A stretch of DNA of 64,000 nt from the NCBI RefSeq assembly GCF_032714495.1, contig NZ_JAWDKB010000001.1, positions 62,001-126,000 of the forward strand, in the 5' to 3' direction. Positions 21,067 through 28,523 of the stretch are shown piece after piece. The position numbers and the translations under genes are program-made. The DNA comes from Methanorbis rubei. GTDB taxonomy: Archaea > Halobacteriota > Methanomicrobia > Methanomicrobiales > Methanocorpusculaceae. Position 1 is the first letter of the stretch, and each line of letters begins with the position of its first letter. The notes under the pieces were generated by a model. It had not been told where the DNA came from. It did not search any database and saw only the letters and a list, made by a program, of their open reading frames with translations.

Positions 21067-21434
21067 CCGATTACCTCCAGTGTCCGCTCGCGTCCTTCGC
21101 GGTCGAAACAGCGCCAGCTGTCCGGTTCATAGGGGTCGCCGACGATGATGTGGCACTGACCGGTCTCGGCAAAGGTCTGCAGGTCGGCATCCGAAGGCCA
21201 GAGTGCGCCGTTCGGATGGCTGTGTGCGGTCCCTGCTATCTGCATGCCGAGCGGTATCATGTCCATGAAGATTGTGGCGCTTGCACTCGTGACCGTTGTT
21301 CCCGCAATCGGATACACCGTGGTGATAACGCCTTTTTCTGCGCCGGTCATAACGATGAACTCATTGGGGGCGCTGGATCTGCCCATCTCAAGCAGAAGAT
21401 CCAGAACCTCACGGTCAATTGCGCGCACTAACAT
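21063..21434 (-). CDS. JAMM/MPN+ metalloprotease-like protein
   Basis: A 123-residue Mov34/MPN-domain protein with a complete JAMM zinc site: Glu25, His71-x-His73, seven residues, Ser81-x-x-Asp84 (HSHPNGALWPSDAD). JAMM enzymes hydrolyse isopeptide bonds; archaeal members remove SAMP ubiquitin-like modifiers from proteins or process sulfur carriers. Either role is possible here. It is the first gene of the operon with ribL and the DUF2284 gene. Its start is divergent from the YgjP-like gene, 42 bases away, and both are probably near-leaderless. Confidence 0.93.
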   Translation of the reverse strand: MLVRAIDREVLDLLLEMGRSSAPNEFIVMTGAEKGVITTVYPIAGTTVTSASATIFMDMIPLGMQIAGTAHSHPNGALWPSDADLQTFAETGQCHIIVGDPYEPDSWRCFDREGRERTLEVIG

Positions 21435-21476
21435 ATTCTATTTATGTTAGCGTGACGGAGAGATAATTATTCACAT

Positions 21477-22214
21477 ATGCGCTCAGAGGAGGTTACGGGC
21501 TTTGGTTCGGTGGTTTGGGAAGGGGAGTCGATCAGCTACACGGTTGTCTACAGCAGCCGGAGGAGGTCGTGGGCTGTTGAGGTGAAGCCTGACGGCTGTG
21601 TTATTGTGCGGATGCCCCAGCAGGTGCCGCCCGAGAAGGTGCGAATGCTTGTGGAGGAGAAGGCTGAGTGGATATTTACTCAGGTGAAGAAGTACGGGTC
21701 CCGGGTCGGCATCGTCCGCAATTATATCGATGGGGAGATGCTGCCGTTTTTTGGTGTTGAGTATCCGGTTGTGCGAAAGGCTGGAGCAGTTGCAAAGGCT
21801 GAGTTTCTGGACGACTGTTTTGTGGTGACGGTGCCCGAAGGATTTTCTCCTGATGCGTCCCGGGACGTTGCGAAAGATATGATTGTGCTGCTGTTTCGGC
21901 GGATCGGGTTTTCGCCGCTTGAGGAGATTATTGGCAAGTATGCTCCGCTCGCAGGGGTTGAGCCGCCGCAGCTTCGAATACGGCTTCAGGAACGGAAGTG
22001 GGGATGCTGCACGCCGAAGAATGGTATTATTGTAAATGCCCGCGTGCTTCTCGGCCCAAAGATTGTTGCCGAGTATATTGTTGTTCACGAGCTTGCGCAT
22101 CAGCGGTACCGGCATCATCAGAAGAGTTTCTGGGATGAGGTGGAGCGGCTGATGCCGAACTATCAGGAAGCTGAGAGGATTTTAAAAACAGACGGCTGGA
22201 AGTTTGTGTTTTAA
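21477..22214 (+). CDS. YgjP-like (DUF45) zinc metalloprotein
   Basis: A 245-residue protein with the M48-like zinc motif HELAH in YIVVHELAHQRYRHHQKSFW near the C-terminus, the third ligand histidine falling in HHQKSFW. The region RKWGCCTPKNGIIVNARVLLGP just before it is the family signature. YgjP/DUF45 proteins are often found in bacteria and archaea, sometimes with restriction systems; function is not established, although a peptidase is expected from the motif. The ATG at 21477 is the first in frame and close to the divergent JAMM gene. Confidence 0.9.
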   Translation: MRSEEVTGFGSVVWEGESISYTVVYSSRRRSWAVEVKPDGCVIVRMPQQVPPEKVRMLVEEKAEWIFTQVKKYGSRVGIVRNYIDGEMLPFFGVEYPVVRKAGAVAKAEFLDDCFVVTVPEGFSPDASRDVAKDMIVLLFRRIGFSPLEEIIGKYAPLAGVEPPQLRIRLQERKWGCCTPKNGIIVNARVLLGPKIVAEYIVVHELAHQRYRHHQKSFWDEVERLMPNYQEAERILKTDGWKFVF

Positions 22215-22216
22215 AT

Positions 22217-22545
22217 ATGACTTATACGACGATGAGTTTCATTTTTTGGGATTTTCCTGCCATTGGTCTTGCTCAAAGTAACCACGTATCGCATGCCTTT
22301 GGCCTGCTCACCGCTTCGCGGGAACACACTGAACCCACGGAGTTTCACGGAAAACAACTTCGTAAAAAATGCACGGAGAACGCCTGCGGCGCCGGAATGC
22401 ACGGAAGAACCAAGGTGATGGGCGACTTCCTTATCTTTTTCCGTGCATTCCGGCGCCGCAGGCGTTCTCCGTGCATTTTGATATTTTCCGTGAAGCTCTG
22501 TGTACTCCGTGCATTCCGTGGTTATTCCAAGTGAAATCGCATACC
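22217..22545. repeat. Mosaic inverted repeat with perfect 40-bp arms
   Basis: The core arms 22366-22405 and 22440-22479 are exact reverse complements (40 bp; GAACGCCTGCGGCGCCGG inside) around a 34-nt loop. Outside are the GTAACCACG / GTTATTCC ends and the leader phrase GATGAGTTTCATTTTTTGGG. The same 39-bp core occurs at 33262-33393. The element occupies all of the gap between two convergent genes, the YgjP-like gene and glnK. A separate GC-rich module interrupts its left arm (next entry). Confidence 0.95.
22287..22321 (-). repeat. Short GC-rich module inserted in a repeat arm
   Basis: In other copies CCACG is followed directly by GAACACACTGAAC. Here about 35 bases, beginning TATCGCATGCCTTTGGCC and ending CTTCGCGG, separate the two halves. 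Its reverse complement closely matches 10988-11019 and 49977-50009. This is the clearest sign that the modules move or are exchanged independently. Confidence 0.8.
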
Positions 22546-22588
22546 GAAAAACCACACCATGCAAATCCTATTAAAAAATATGAATGGG

Positions 22589-22921
22589 TCAGTCGATGAT
22601 GAGCTCATCAGTGCGGACCCATGCCGCTGCCTCGACCGGCAGGACAAAGATTCGTCCGTCTCCTTTTTTGCCGGTGCGTGCATATTCGCGGATGGTTTTG
22701 ATGGTTGTCTCGACATCTTTGTCAGGGATAACGATCTCGAGTTTCGTCTTTGGGAGCGTGTGGATCTGCATCTTTCCTGCACGGTACTGCAGACAGATTC
22801 CTCTCTGTTCACCGCGTCCGCGGACGTCGGTGATGGTGACTCCCGGTATGTTCTGTGCTTCAAGGGCATCTACTACGTCATCCACCTTCTCCGGGCGGAT
22901 GATTGCAACGATCATTTTCAT
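22589..22921 (-). CDS. glnK: PII nitrogen regulatory protein (GlnK)
   Basis: A 110-residue PII trimer subunit. The C-terminal signature is ARTGKKGDGRIFVLPVE and the core start is MKMIVAIIRPEKVDDVVDAL. The T-loop reads VRGRGEQRGICLQYRAGKMQ, which lacks the usual tyrosine of the uridylylation site of bacterial GlnB, as in many archaeal GlnK. It senses ATP/ADP and 2-oxoglutarate and plugs the ammonium channel. It lies 20 bases downstream of amtB with a strong Shine-Dalgarno AGAGGAGA, so they form one transcript. Confidence 0.95.
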   Translation of the reverse strand: MKMIVAIIRPEKVDDVVDALEAQNIPGVTITDVRGRGEQRGICLQYRAGKMQIHTLPKTKLEIVIPDKDVETTIKTIREYARTGKKGDGRIFVLPVEAAAWVRTDELIID

Positions 22922-22941
22922 GGTAAATGTTCTCCTCTGAT

Positions 22942-24141
22942 TTAGTTTACTACCTCGCCGTGCTGGGCGATATCCAAGCCGACATACTCTTCGTCATCGG
23001 TGACCCGCAGGCCGATGATCTTGTCGATCACCCATGCGATGAGGAAGGTAACGCCGAATGCGTAGATGACTGCAACACATGCATCGAGTATCTGGATGCC
23101 GAACTGCGTGATGTTTCCTTCGATGAGTCCGCCGACTCCGCCGATTGCGGTGATTGCGAAGACTCCGGTGAGGATTGCTCCGGCAAATCCTCCCATTCCA
23201 TGTACTGCCCATGCGTCAAGGGAGTCGTCAAGTCCTTTCTTGATTCTCCAGGTAAGGGCTGCATAGCAGACTATTGCGGTGATGATACCGATTGCAAGAG
23301 CGCCGCCGACGTTGACAAATCCTGCTGCGGGAGTGATTCCGACAAGTCCTGCGATAGCTCCGGTGATGAATCCAAGGGAACTTGGCTTTCCGCTCTTCCA
23401 TGATATCGCCATCCAGGTGAGGGCCCCTGCAGCACAGGCGACTGCGGTTACGAGGAATGCACTTGCGGCAATGTTGTTTGCGGCGAGCGCACTTCCTGCG
23501 TTAAATCCGAACCATCCAAGGATGAGGAATACTCCGCCGATGAGGGTGAGCGGGATGTTGTGCGGGTTCATGACCTGATTTCCGTAGCCGAGGCGTCTGC
23601 CGATTACGACGGCGAGTGCGAGTGCTGCAAATCCGGAACTGATGTGAACGACTGTTCCGCCAGCAAAGTCAAGGGCTCCAAGCTGGCCTGCCCATCCTCC
23701 GCCCCAGGCCCAGTGGGCGAGCGGGGCGTAGACGATTGTGAGCCAGATTGCACCGAAGATGAGGTATGCCGACATTTTAATTCTGCCAACGACTCCGGAG
23801 GAGAGGATTGCAAGTGCCAGACATGCGAACATCATCTGGAAGCAGATGAAGAGCATCTCCGGAATTTCCCCGGTTACTCCGTCGATTGAGACGTTGTTGA
23901 GTCCGAGGAACTCAAGGTTTCCTATGAGGCCGCCAATATCACTGCCGAACGCAAGGGTGTATCCGATGATGATCCATTGGATTACGCCGAGGGCGAGGGC
24001 TGTAAGAGACAGCATCATGGTTGCGATGACGTTCTTTTTTCTTACCATTCCACCGTAGAACAGGCCTACTGCGGGCACCATCAGCAGTACTAATGCGGCT
24101 GAAATCAGTACCCAGGCTGTCGCACCAGTATCAATATCCAT
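22942..24141 (-). CDS. amtB: Ammonium transporter AmtB
   Basis: A 399-residue integral membrane ammonium channel with about eleven transmembrane helices. The pore twin histidines are His166 (GGTVVHISSG) and His314 (WAVHGMGGFAG). MVRKKNVIATMM in the first loop and GFNAGSALAANN are family landmarks. No signal peptide is seen, as usual for archaeal members, and the C-terminal tail is short (DDEEYVGLDIAQHGEVVN). It is transcribed with glnK. The upstream region has a TATA-distal hairpin at 24221-24272 that may be a nitrogen-control site. Confidence 0.97.
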   Translation of the reverse strand: MDIDTGATAWVLISAALVLLMVPAVGLFYGGMVRKKNVIATMMLSLTALALGVIQWIIIGYTLAFGSDIGGLIGNLEFLGLNNVSIDGVTGEIPEMLFICFQMMFACLALAILSSGVVGRIKMSAYLIFGAIWLTIVYAPLAHWAWGGGWAGQLGALDFAGGTVVHISSGFAALALAVVIGRRLGYGNQVMNPHNIPLTLIGGVFLILGWFGFNAGSALAANNIAASAFLVTAVACAAGALTWMAISWKSGKPSSLGFITGAIAGLVGITPAAGFVNVGGALAIGIITAIVCYAALTWRIKKGLDDSLDAWAVHGMGGFAGAILTGVFAITAIGGVGGLIEGNITQFGIQILDACVAVIYAFGVTFLIAWVIDKIIGLRVTDDEEYVGLDIAQHGEVVN

Positions 24142-24220
24142 AGTAATTCACCGTTTTGTTGGCACAACAATGCAAAAAACATCTGAAAAAGAGCCCCAAT
24201 CTTCCCCTGCGGTGACGGAC

Positions 24221-24272
24221 ACCACAGGTTTAAGGGACCTCCCTTTTCAAAACCTTTTGTGGTGTGTTGTGC
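24221..24272. promoter_or_regulatory. Palindromic region between amtB and the sugar nucleotidyltransferase
   Basis: AAGGGA-CC-TCCCTT (24232-24245) is a short inverted repeat nested between ACCACAGGTT (from 24221) and AACCTTTTGTGGT (to about 24263), which also pair with a small bulge. It lies about 90 bases upstream of amtB and 180 upstream of the rightward gene. It does not match the GGAA-N6-TTCC consensus of the methanogen repressor NrpR, so a different regulator or an RNA structure must be considered. Confidence 0.5.
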
Positions 24273-24425
24273 TATTACTGATGTTGATCTTGAGGTGATA
24301 TAAAAACAAATGTCTCGTGCTAACTTGTGTCATGCTAACGTTTGTATTTTATGGGCTTTGTGGTGCTGCCGCGCATGAGTGGGGGATACAACCAATAGAT
24401 ACGAGTGCATAATAGTAGAGATAAT

Positions 24426-25604
24426 ATGAAAGCCTGCATTATGTGCGGCGGCGAGGGTACGCGTCTTCGCCCGTTGACTTTTGAGCGGCCGAAGCCGTGT
24501 ATTCCGATTGCGAACAGTCCGTCTATTGTTCACTTAGTGACGCATCTTGCAAATCTTGGTTTTACGGATATTGTTATTACGATCGGTTATCTTGGTGATG
24601 AGATTCAGAAGGCTCTGGGCGATGGGTCGCTGTACGGTGCGACGATTACGTATGTGCCGGAGAAGGTGAAGCTGGGAACGGCAGGGTCGGTGAAGAATGC
24701 GGAGGAGTATCTGAATGATGCGCCGTTCCTTGTTGTGGGCGGGGATCATATGACGGATCTGAATGTTCTTGAGTTTTACCGCGAGCACATGAATTCGTCG
24801 GCGATTACGTCGATCGGGCTGATCAGTATCGAGGATCCGCGCGAGTTTGGTATTGCGGAGATTGATGCGTCGCTTCGTATCCGCAGGTTCCGCGAGAAGC
24901 CTTCTCCGGGAGAAATTTTTTCCAATCTTGCGAGCACGGGCATTTATGTGTGCGATCCGCGGATTTTTGAGTTTATTCCGTCCGGTGTGAAGTTTGATTT
25001 TGCGAAGGATCTGTTCCCGCTTCTGATGGAGAGGGGGTATCAGCTGAACGGGTGGCTTGCCCGCGGGAACTGGACTGATGTGGGTAATCCTGTGATGCTG
25101 CGTGCGGCAGAGAAGTGGAAGCTGCAGGAGAATGCGTTGACGAGTGTGTCCGGTACGCTGAATGTGAAGGATGCGCATATTACGGGCCCGGTGCGGTTTG
25201 GTGATGGTATTACGCTTGGTGCAGGGTCGCGTGTGGTTGGTCCGGTGTTTATCGGGTCAGGGGCTATGATCGGGGAGAATGTGATTATCGGTCCGTACAC
25301 GAGTATCGGTGAGAATGTGATGATTAAGAGTAATGCGAAGATCTTTTCTTCGTCGATTTACAATGGTGTGGTTGTTGGGGCGAATACGACGATTTCTGGG
25401 AGTATTATTGATATTGATACGACGATCGGTGATAACTGCTCAATTGAGCATAATACGGTTGTGGGTCCGCGGTCGGTTCTGCGGAATGGGGTGACGATTC
25501 ATTCAGGCACACGACTGTGGCCTGAGGTTATTGTTCCCGAGCGGTCGGTTGTGACAGAACACATGCTGAATGATAAGTTCGATACGCGTTACGAAGGTTC
25601 GTGA
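24426..25604 (+). CDS. Sugar-1-phosphate nucleotidylyltransferase with beta-helix domain
   Basis: A 392-residue enzyme that activates a sugar 1-phosphate with an NTP. The N-terminal domain begins MKACIMCGGEGTRLRPLTF, the NTP-binding signature GGxGTRLRPLT, and includes VVGGDHMTDLN. From about residue 240, hexapeptide repeats form a left-handed beta-helix (MIGENVIIGPYTSIGENVMI). This matches archaeal mannose-1-phosphate guanylyltransferase or glucose-1-phosphate thymidylyltransferase-like proteins; the true sugar and base cannot be told. I use the ATG at 24426, where the domain begins, not an in-frame ATG 21 bases upstream. A U-tailed hairpin follows the gene. Confidence 0.93.
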   Translation: MKACIMCGGEGTRLRPLTFERPKPCIPIANSPSIVHLVTHLANLGFTDIVITIGYLGDEIQKALGDGSLYGATITYVPEKVKLGTAGSVKNAEEYLNDAPFLVVGGDHMTDLNVLEFYREHMNSSAITSIGLISIEDPREFGIAEIDASLRIRRFREKPSPGEIFSNLASTGIYVCDPRIFEFIPSGVKFDFAKDLFPLLMERGYQLNGWLARGNWTDVGNPVMLRAAEKWKLQENALTSVSGTLNVKDAHITGPVRFGDGITLGAGSRVVGPVFIGSGAMIGENVIIGPYTSIGENVMIKSNAKIFSSSIYNGVVVGANTTISGSIIDIDTTIGDNCSIEHNTVVGPRSVLRNGVTIHSGTRLWPEVIVPERSVVTEHMLNDKFDTRYEGS

Positions 25605-25616
25605 ACGTGAGGGAAA

Positions 25617-25651
25617 GCCGGAGGCAGCGGGACGCTGCGTCCGGCTTTTTT
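25617..25651 (+). terminator. Hairpin with T-tract after nucleotidyltransferase gene
   Basis: GCCGGAGGCAGC and GCTGCGTCCGGC pair over 11 of 12 positions around a short loop, and six T residues follow directly (25646-25651). It starts 12 bases after the stop. This looks like a bacterial-type intrinsic terminator. Confidence 0.8.
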
Positions 25652-25673
25652 GATGATCTTTTTTTGATTGGGT

Positions 25674-25831
25674 GATGTGTGGCTCTCGCTTTCCTCTGTA
25701 TTCACATACTACCATCGACGCACATCATTACGCAAAAAAAATCAGTCATGGAGATGTGTGGCTCTCGCTTTCCTCTGTATTCACATACTACCATCGACGC
25801 ACATCATTACGCAAAAAAAATCAGTCGTGGA
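25674..25831. repeat. Exact 79-bp tandem duplication downstream of hisE
   Basis: The unit that begins GATGTGTGGCTCTCG (25674-25752) is repeated directly at 25753-25831 with a single difference near its end (ATCAGTCATGG versus ATCAGTCGTGG). The second copy runs into the last codons of the leftward hisE gene (stop at 25821-25823), so a short piece of the hisE 3' end and its downstream flank were duplicated. The near identity indicates a recent event or ongoing slippage. Confidence 0.95.
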
Positions 25832-26138
25832 GATGCATGCCGGCCCGCCGGACCTCAAGCTCCTCTTCCACTTTTCTAAAATCCACATCAGCCGCCTTCA
25901 GCGCAACCATCACATGAAACAGCAGATCAGCTGCCTCTCCGACGATCTCCTCCTCACGGCCGTTCTTCACCGCAAGCACAAACTCAAAGGCCTCCTCACC
26001 TACTTTCTCAAGCGGCTTATCAATCCCCTTCTCATGAAACAGCAGATGCCGCACATACGACTTCTTCCCTGGATCAACATCCGCACGCTCGCAGATAATC
26101 TCCCAAAGCTCATCAAACACCAAAGCATCAGCCATCAC
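25821..26138 (-). CDS. hisE: Phosphoribosyl-ATP pyrophosphatase
   Basis: A 105-residue MazG-like enzyme for the second step of histidine biosynthesis, splitting pyrophosphate from PR-ATP. The metal-binding EKVGEEAFEF (43-52) and EAADLLFHV (67-75) motifs are those of HisE. A strong Shine-Dalgarno GGAGGAGGA precedes two possible starts, the GTG at 26138 and the ATG directly after it. The gene overlaps nusA by 4 bases, an unexpected coupling of a histidine gene to a transcription-factor gene. No other his gene is in the window. Confidence 0.93.
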   Translation of the reverse strand: MMADALVFDELWEIICERADVDPGKKSYVRHLLFHEKGIDKPLEKVGEEAFEFVLAVKNGREEEIVGEAADLLFHVMVALKAADVDFRKVEEELEVRRAGMHLHD

Positions 26139-26605
26139 AAATCCTCCTCCTCAGGAATCGCAATATCGTCAACCTCTTTCCCATAGAACCTCTGGACAAG
26201 CTGGCGTGCCTTCTCAATCGTAGAACCGTTCTTCCCGATTGCAATACCAACATCGCCCTTCTCAGGAACAATCACCGTTACCGGCTCATCATCCGCACCA
26301 AACTGCACCGCAGAAACCTCCGCAGGCTTGAACATATTCGCAACAAACTGCTCGCGGTTCTCCGCAAACTCCACCATCTCAATTCGTTTCCCGAGAACAC
26401 GCGACATCTTCTTGATATTATCGCCGTTCTTCCCAATCGCAAGACCCATATCTCCCGGCTTAATCACATAAATAATCCGTTCAAACCGGTCATCGATCAG
26501 ACAGTCGAACGCCGTCGCCCTCGTTAAAATTCTGAGCTCCTCAATATACCGGCGTTCCTTGAACCCGATAGTCCGCTCCATTGCATATTTGTCGATAGAA
26601 TCCAT
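26135..26605 (-). CDS. nusA: Archaeal NusA-like transcription factor
   Basis: A 156-residue protein with two KH domains, each with an IGKNG loop: LAIGKNGDNIKKMSRVLGKR and VGIAIGKNGSTIEKARQLV. It lacks the N-terminal and S1 domains of bacterial NusA, as in all archaea. It binds RNA and is thought to act in transcription elongation, termination or rRNA synthesis. It lies 66 bases downstream of proS and overlaps hisE by 4 bases, so the three may share a transcript. The C-terminal acidic DDIAIPEEEDL is unremarkable. Confidence 0.95.
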   Translation of the reverse strand: MDSIDKYAMERTIGFKERRYIEELRILTRATAFDCLIDDRFERIIYVIKPGDMGLAIGKNGDNIKKMSRVLGKRIEMVEFAENREQFVANMFKPAEVSAVQFGADDEPVTVIVPEKGDVGIAIGKNGSTIEKARQLVQRFYGKEVDDIAIPEEEDL

Positions 26606-26671
26606 AAATATCAGAAATTTCTCTATTGAAATAATTGAATGCGGGAAAAATCCCGCAGTATTCGGAAATGA

Positions 26672-28105
26672 TTAATAGGATCTGCCCACAAGAGCAGCCG
26701 TTCCGGGCTTACCGCAGATAATGCAGGTGCCCTCATCATTCTTTACATACTGGCTTCGAACCTCTGTTCCAAGAAGGCTCGAGTTCGTCAGCTCCTCAAG
26801 CTTGTCCGCACACTCGCGGCAGCCGCACCAGTGCACAACCACCACATTGCCGTCCAGCTTCTCATTACACTCCTCCGGAGTTACAGCCGTCATCAGATGG
26901 CTCTCAAGATGACTCTCCGCACGCTCAAGAATCTGATCATGCGCCTCATCAAGAAGCTTCTTCACCGACTCTGCCGCCCCATCGCGCGGGACAACCGTCT
27001 TCACGCCGAGGCGGTTCACGCAGACCAGCTGCTTGTTGTCGAGATCGCGGGGACCAAGCTCCACGCGGAGCGGGACGCCGTGCAGCTCCCAGTGATAGTA
27101 CTTCGCACCGGGCCGCATGTCGCGGGCATCCGTCTTCACGCGAATACCTGCTGCCTTCAACTCCTTCTCAAGATCTTTTACTGCCGCAAGAATCTCATCG
27201 CCGCGTTTTCCGACAATCACCGGAATGATCACAACCTGGGTTGGTGCAACCGTTGCCGGAAGGATCAGACCCTTGTCATCGCCGTGAACACCGATCACCG
27301 CAGCAATGCACCGCTCAGAGATACCATAACAGGTCTGTGAACCGAACTGCTGCTCGCCGTTCACATCCTCATACGTGATGCCGAACGTTCTCGAGAAGTG
27401 ATCGCCGAGATGATGGACCGTCCCAATCTGAAGCGTCCTGCCGTCCGGCATCACCGCATCAACCGCCATCGTAAAGTCCGCGCCCGGGAACTTGTCCCAG
27501 TCTGGCCGCTTTGAGATGATGATCGGGACACCGAGGTCGCGGTAGAACTCCTGCGACAGGCCAAGTTCATACTCGACCTGCTCGTTTGCTTCATCCCAGG
27601 TTGCGTGAACGGTGTGGGACTCCATAAACGAGGTGATCTCGCGAAGCCGGATCAACGGTCTGGTGTGTTTTGTCTCGTACCGGAACGTGTTCACAACCTG
27701 ATACAGTTTCAGCGGGAGGTCAGCATGAGATCTGATCCAGAGCGCATACATCGGGTAAATTGCCGTCTCTGAAGTCGGGCGCAGTGCGAGCTTGACATCA
27801 AGCGGTGAGAGACCGCCGTGCGTAACCCAGTACACCTCGTCCTCAAAGCCCTTGATGTGCTCAGCCTCTTTCATGAACTCAGTCTCGGGGATCAGAAGCG
27901 GAAACAATGTTTCTTCATGATCCCGGTTTAAGAGGGTGCGCAGAAGCGTGTAGGTATGGTTGCGGAGTGCAAATCCGAACGGATACCACACATATAGTCC
28001 TTTGACCGGATAGCGGACATCCATGATCTCCGCACGCCGGATAACCTCATTATACCACGCGCTGAAATCATTCCGCGGCGGTAATCCTTCCGTTTCATCT
28101 GCCAT
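26672..28105 (-). CDS. proS: Prolyl-tRNA synthetase (archaeal/eukaryotic type)
   Basis: A 477-residue class II synthetase that charges tRNA-Pro. The catalytic core has the class II motifs, with [12 protein letters not shown] and [23 protein letters not shown]. There is no bacterial editing insertion. The C-terminal zinc-binding domain of the archaeal type is present ([14 protein letters not shown] and CIICGKPG) and the chain ends in tyrosine, as in that type. A minus-strand TATA-like ATCTTAATAC at about 28149-28158 gives a leader of some 20 bases; GTATATAC at 28109-28116 is too close to the ATG to direct it. Confidence 0.97.
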   Translation of the reverse strand: MADETEGLPPRNDFSAWYNEVIRRAEIMDVRYPVKGLYVWYPFGFALRNHTYTLLRTLLNRDHEETLFPLLIPETEFMKEAEHIKGFEDEVYWVTHGGLSPLDVKLALRPTSETAIYPMYALWIRSHADLPLKLYQVVNTFRYETKHTRPLIRLREITSFMESHTVHATWDEANEQVEYELGLSQEFYRDLGVPIIISKRPDWDKFPGADFTMAVDAVMPDGRTLQIGTVHHLGDHFSRTFGITYEDVNGEQQFGSQTCYGISERCIAAVIGVHGDDKGLILPATVAPTQVVIIPVIVGKRGDEILAAVKDLEKELKAAGIRVKTDARDMRPGAKYYHWELHGVPLRVELGPRDLDNKQLVCVNRLGVKTVVPRDGAAESVKKLLDEAHDQILERAESHLESHLMTAVTPEECNEKLDGNVVVVHWCGCRECADKLEELTNSSLLGTEVRSQYVKNDEGTCIICGKPGTAALVGRSY

Positions 28106-28254
28106 GTTGTATATACACCTGAAGCAGTAGATCTATGCGCCGAAAGAGTATTAAGATAACCAACCGTTTTTGCATTTTTCAGTATGCAGTAGAACACGGA
28201 TGCCACCTCGTCAGGAAACACGAGTCGCCCACAAAAAAACGGAACGCATGCTCG

Positions 28255-28485
28255 CAACTTCGCGGAAAAAACACTAAATACATGGAATTCAACTAAACAA
28301 TGTACTTTCAGAAAAAGATTTAGTTGGCTTTTTTTTCTGAAAAGCGCAAGTTGGTATGAAATCGCATAAGAAAAAGGGATTCTCTGTCCTTGGTTTTATA
28401 TGGGGCAACCACGGAACACACTGAATACACGGAATTCCGTGTGTTCAGTGTGTTCCGTGGTTACTCCAAGCGAGACCACCTACAG
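28255..28485. repeat. Mosaic repeats: 56-bp near-perfect palindrome plus flanking modules
   Basis: AACCACGGAACACACTGAAT (from 28407) and its right-hand partner (28435-28462) form a 28+28 bp palindrome with no loop, centred on GAATTC at 28434/28435, with one mismatched pair. To the left are GAAAAAGATTTAGTTGGC (28311-28328), a copy of the GATTTAG family, and GGTATGAAATCGCATAAG (28354-28371), which recurs at 60882. This fills most of the 418-bp gap between proS and the M24 peptidase gene, both leftward. No gene seen. Confidence 0.92.
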
Positions 28486-28523
28486 AAAAAAAGAAATGAT
28501 TTTTTTAGTAGTGAGAAACCCGC

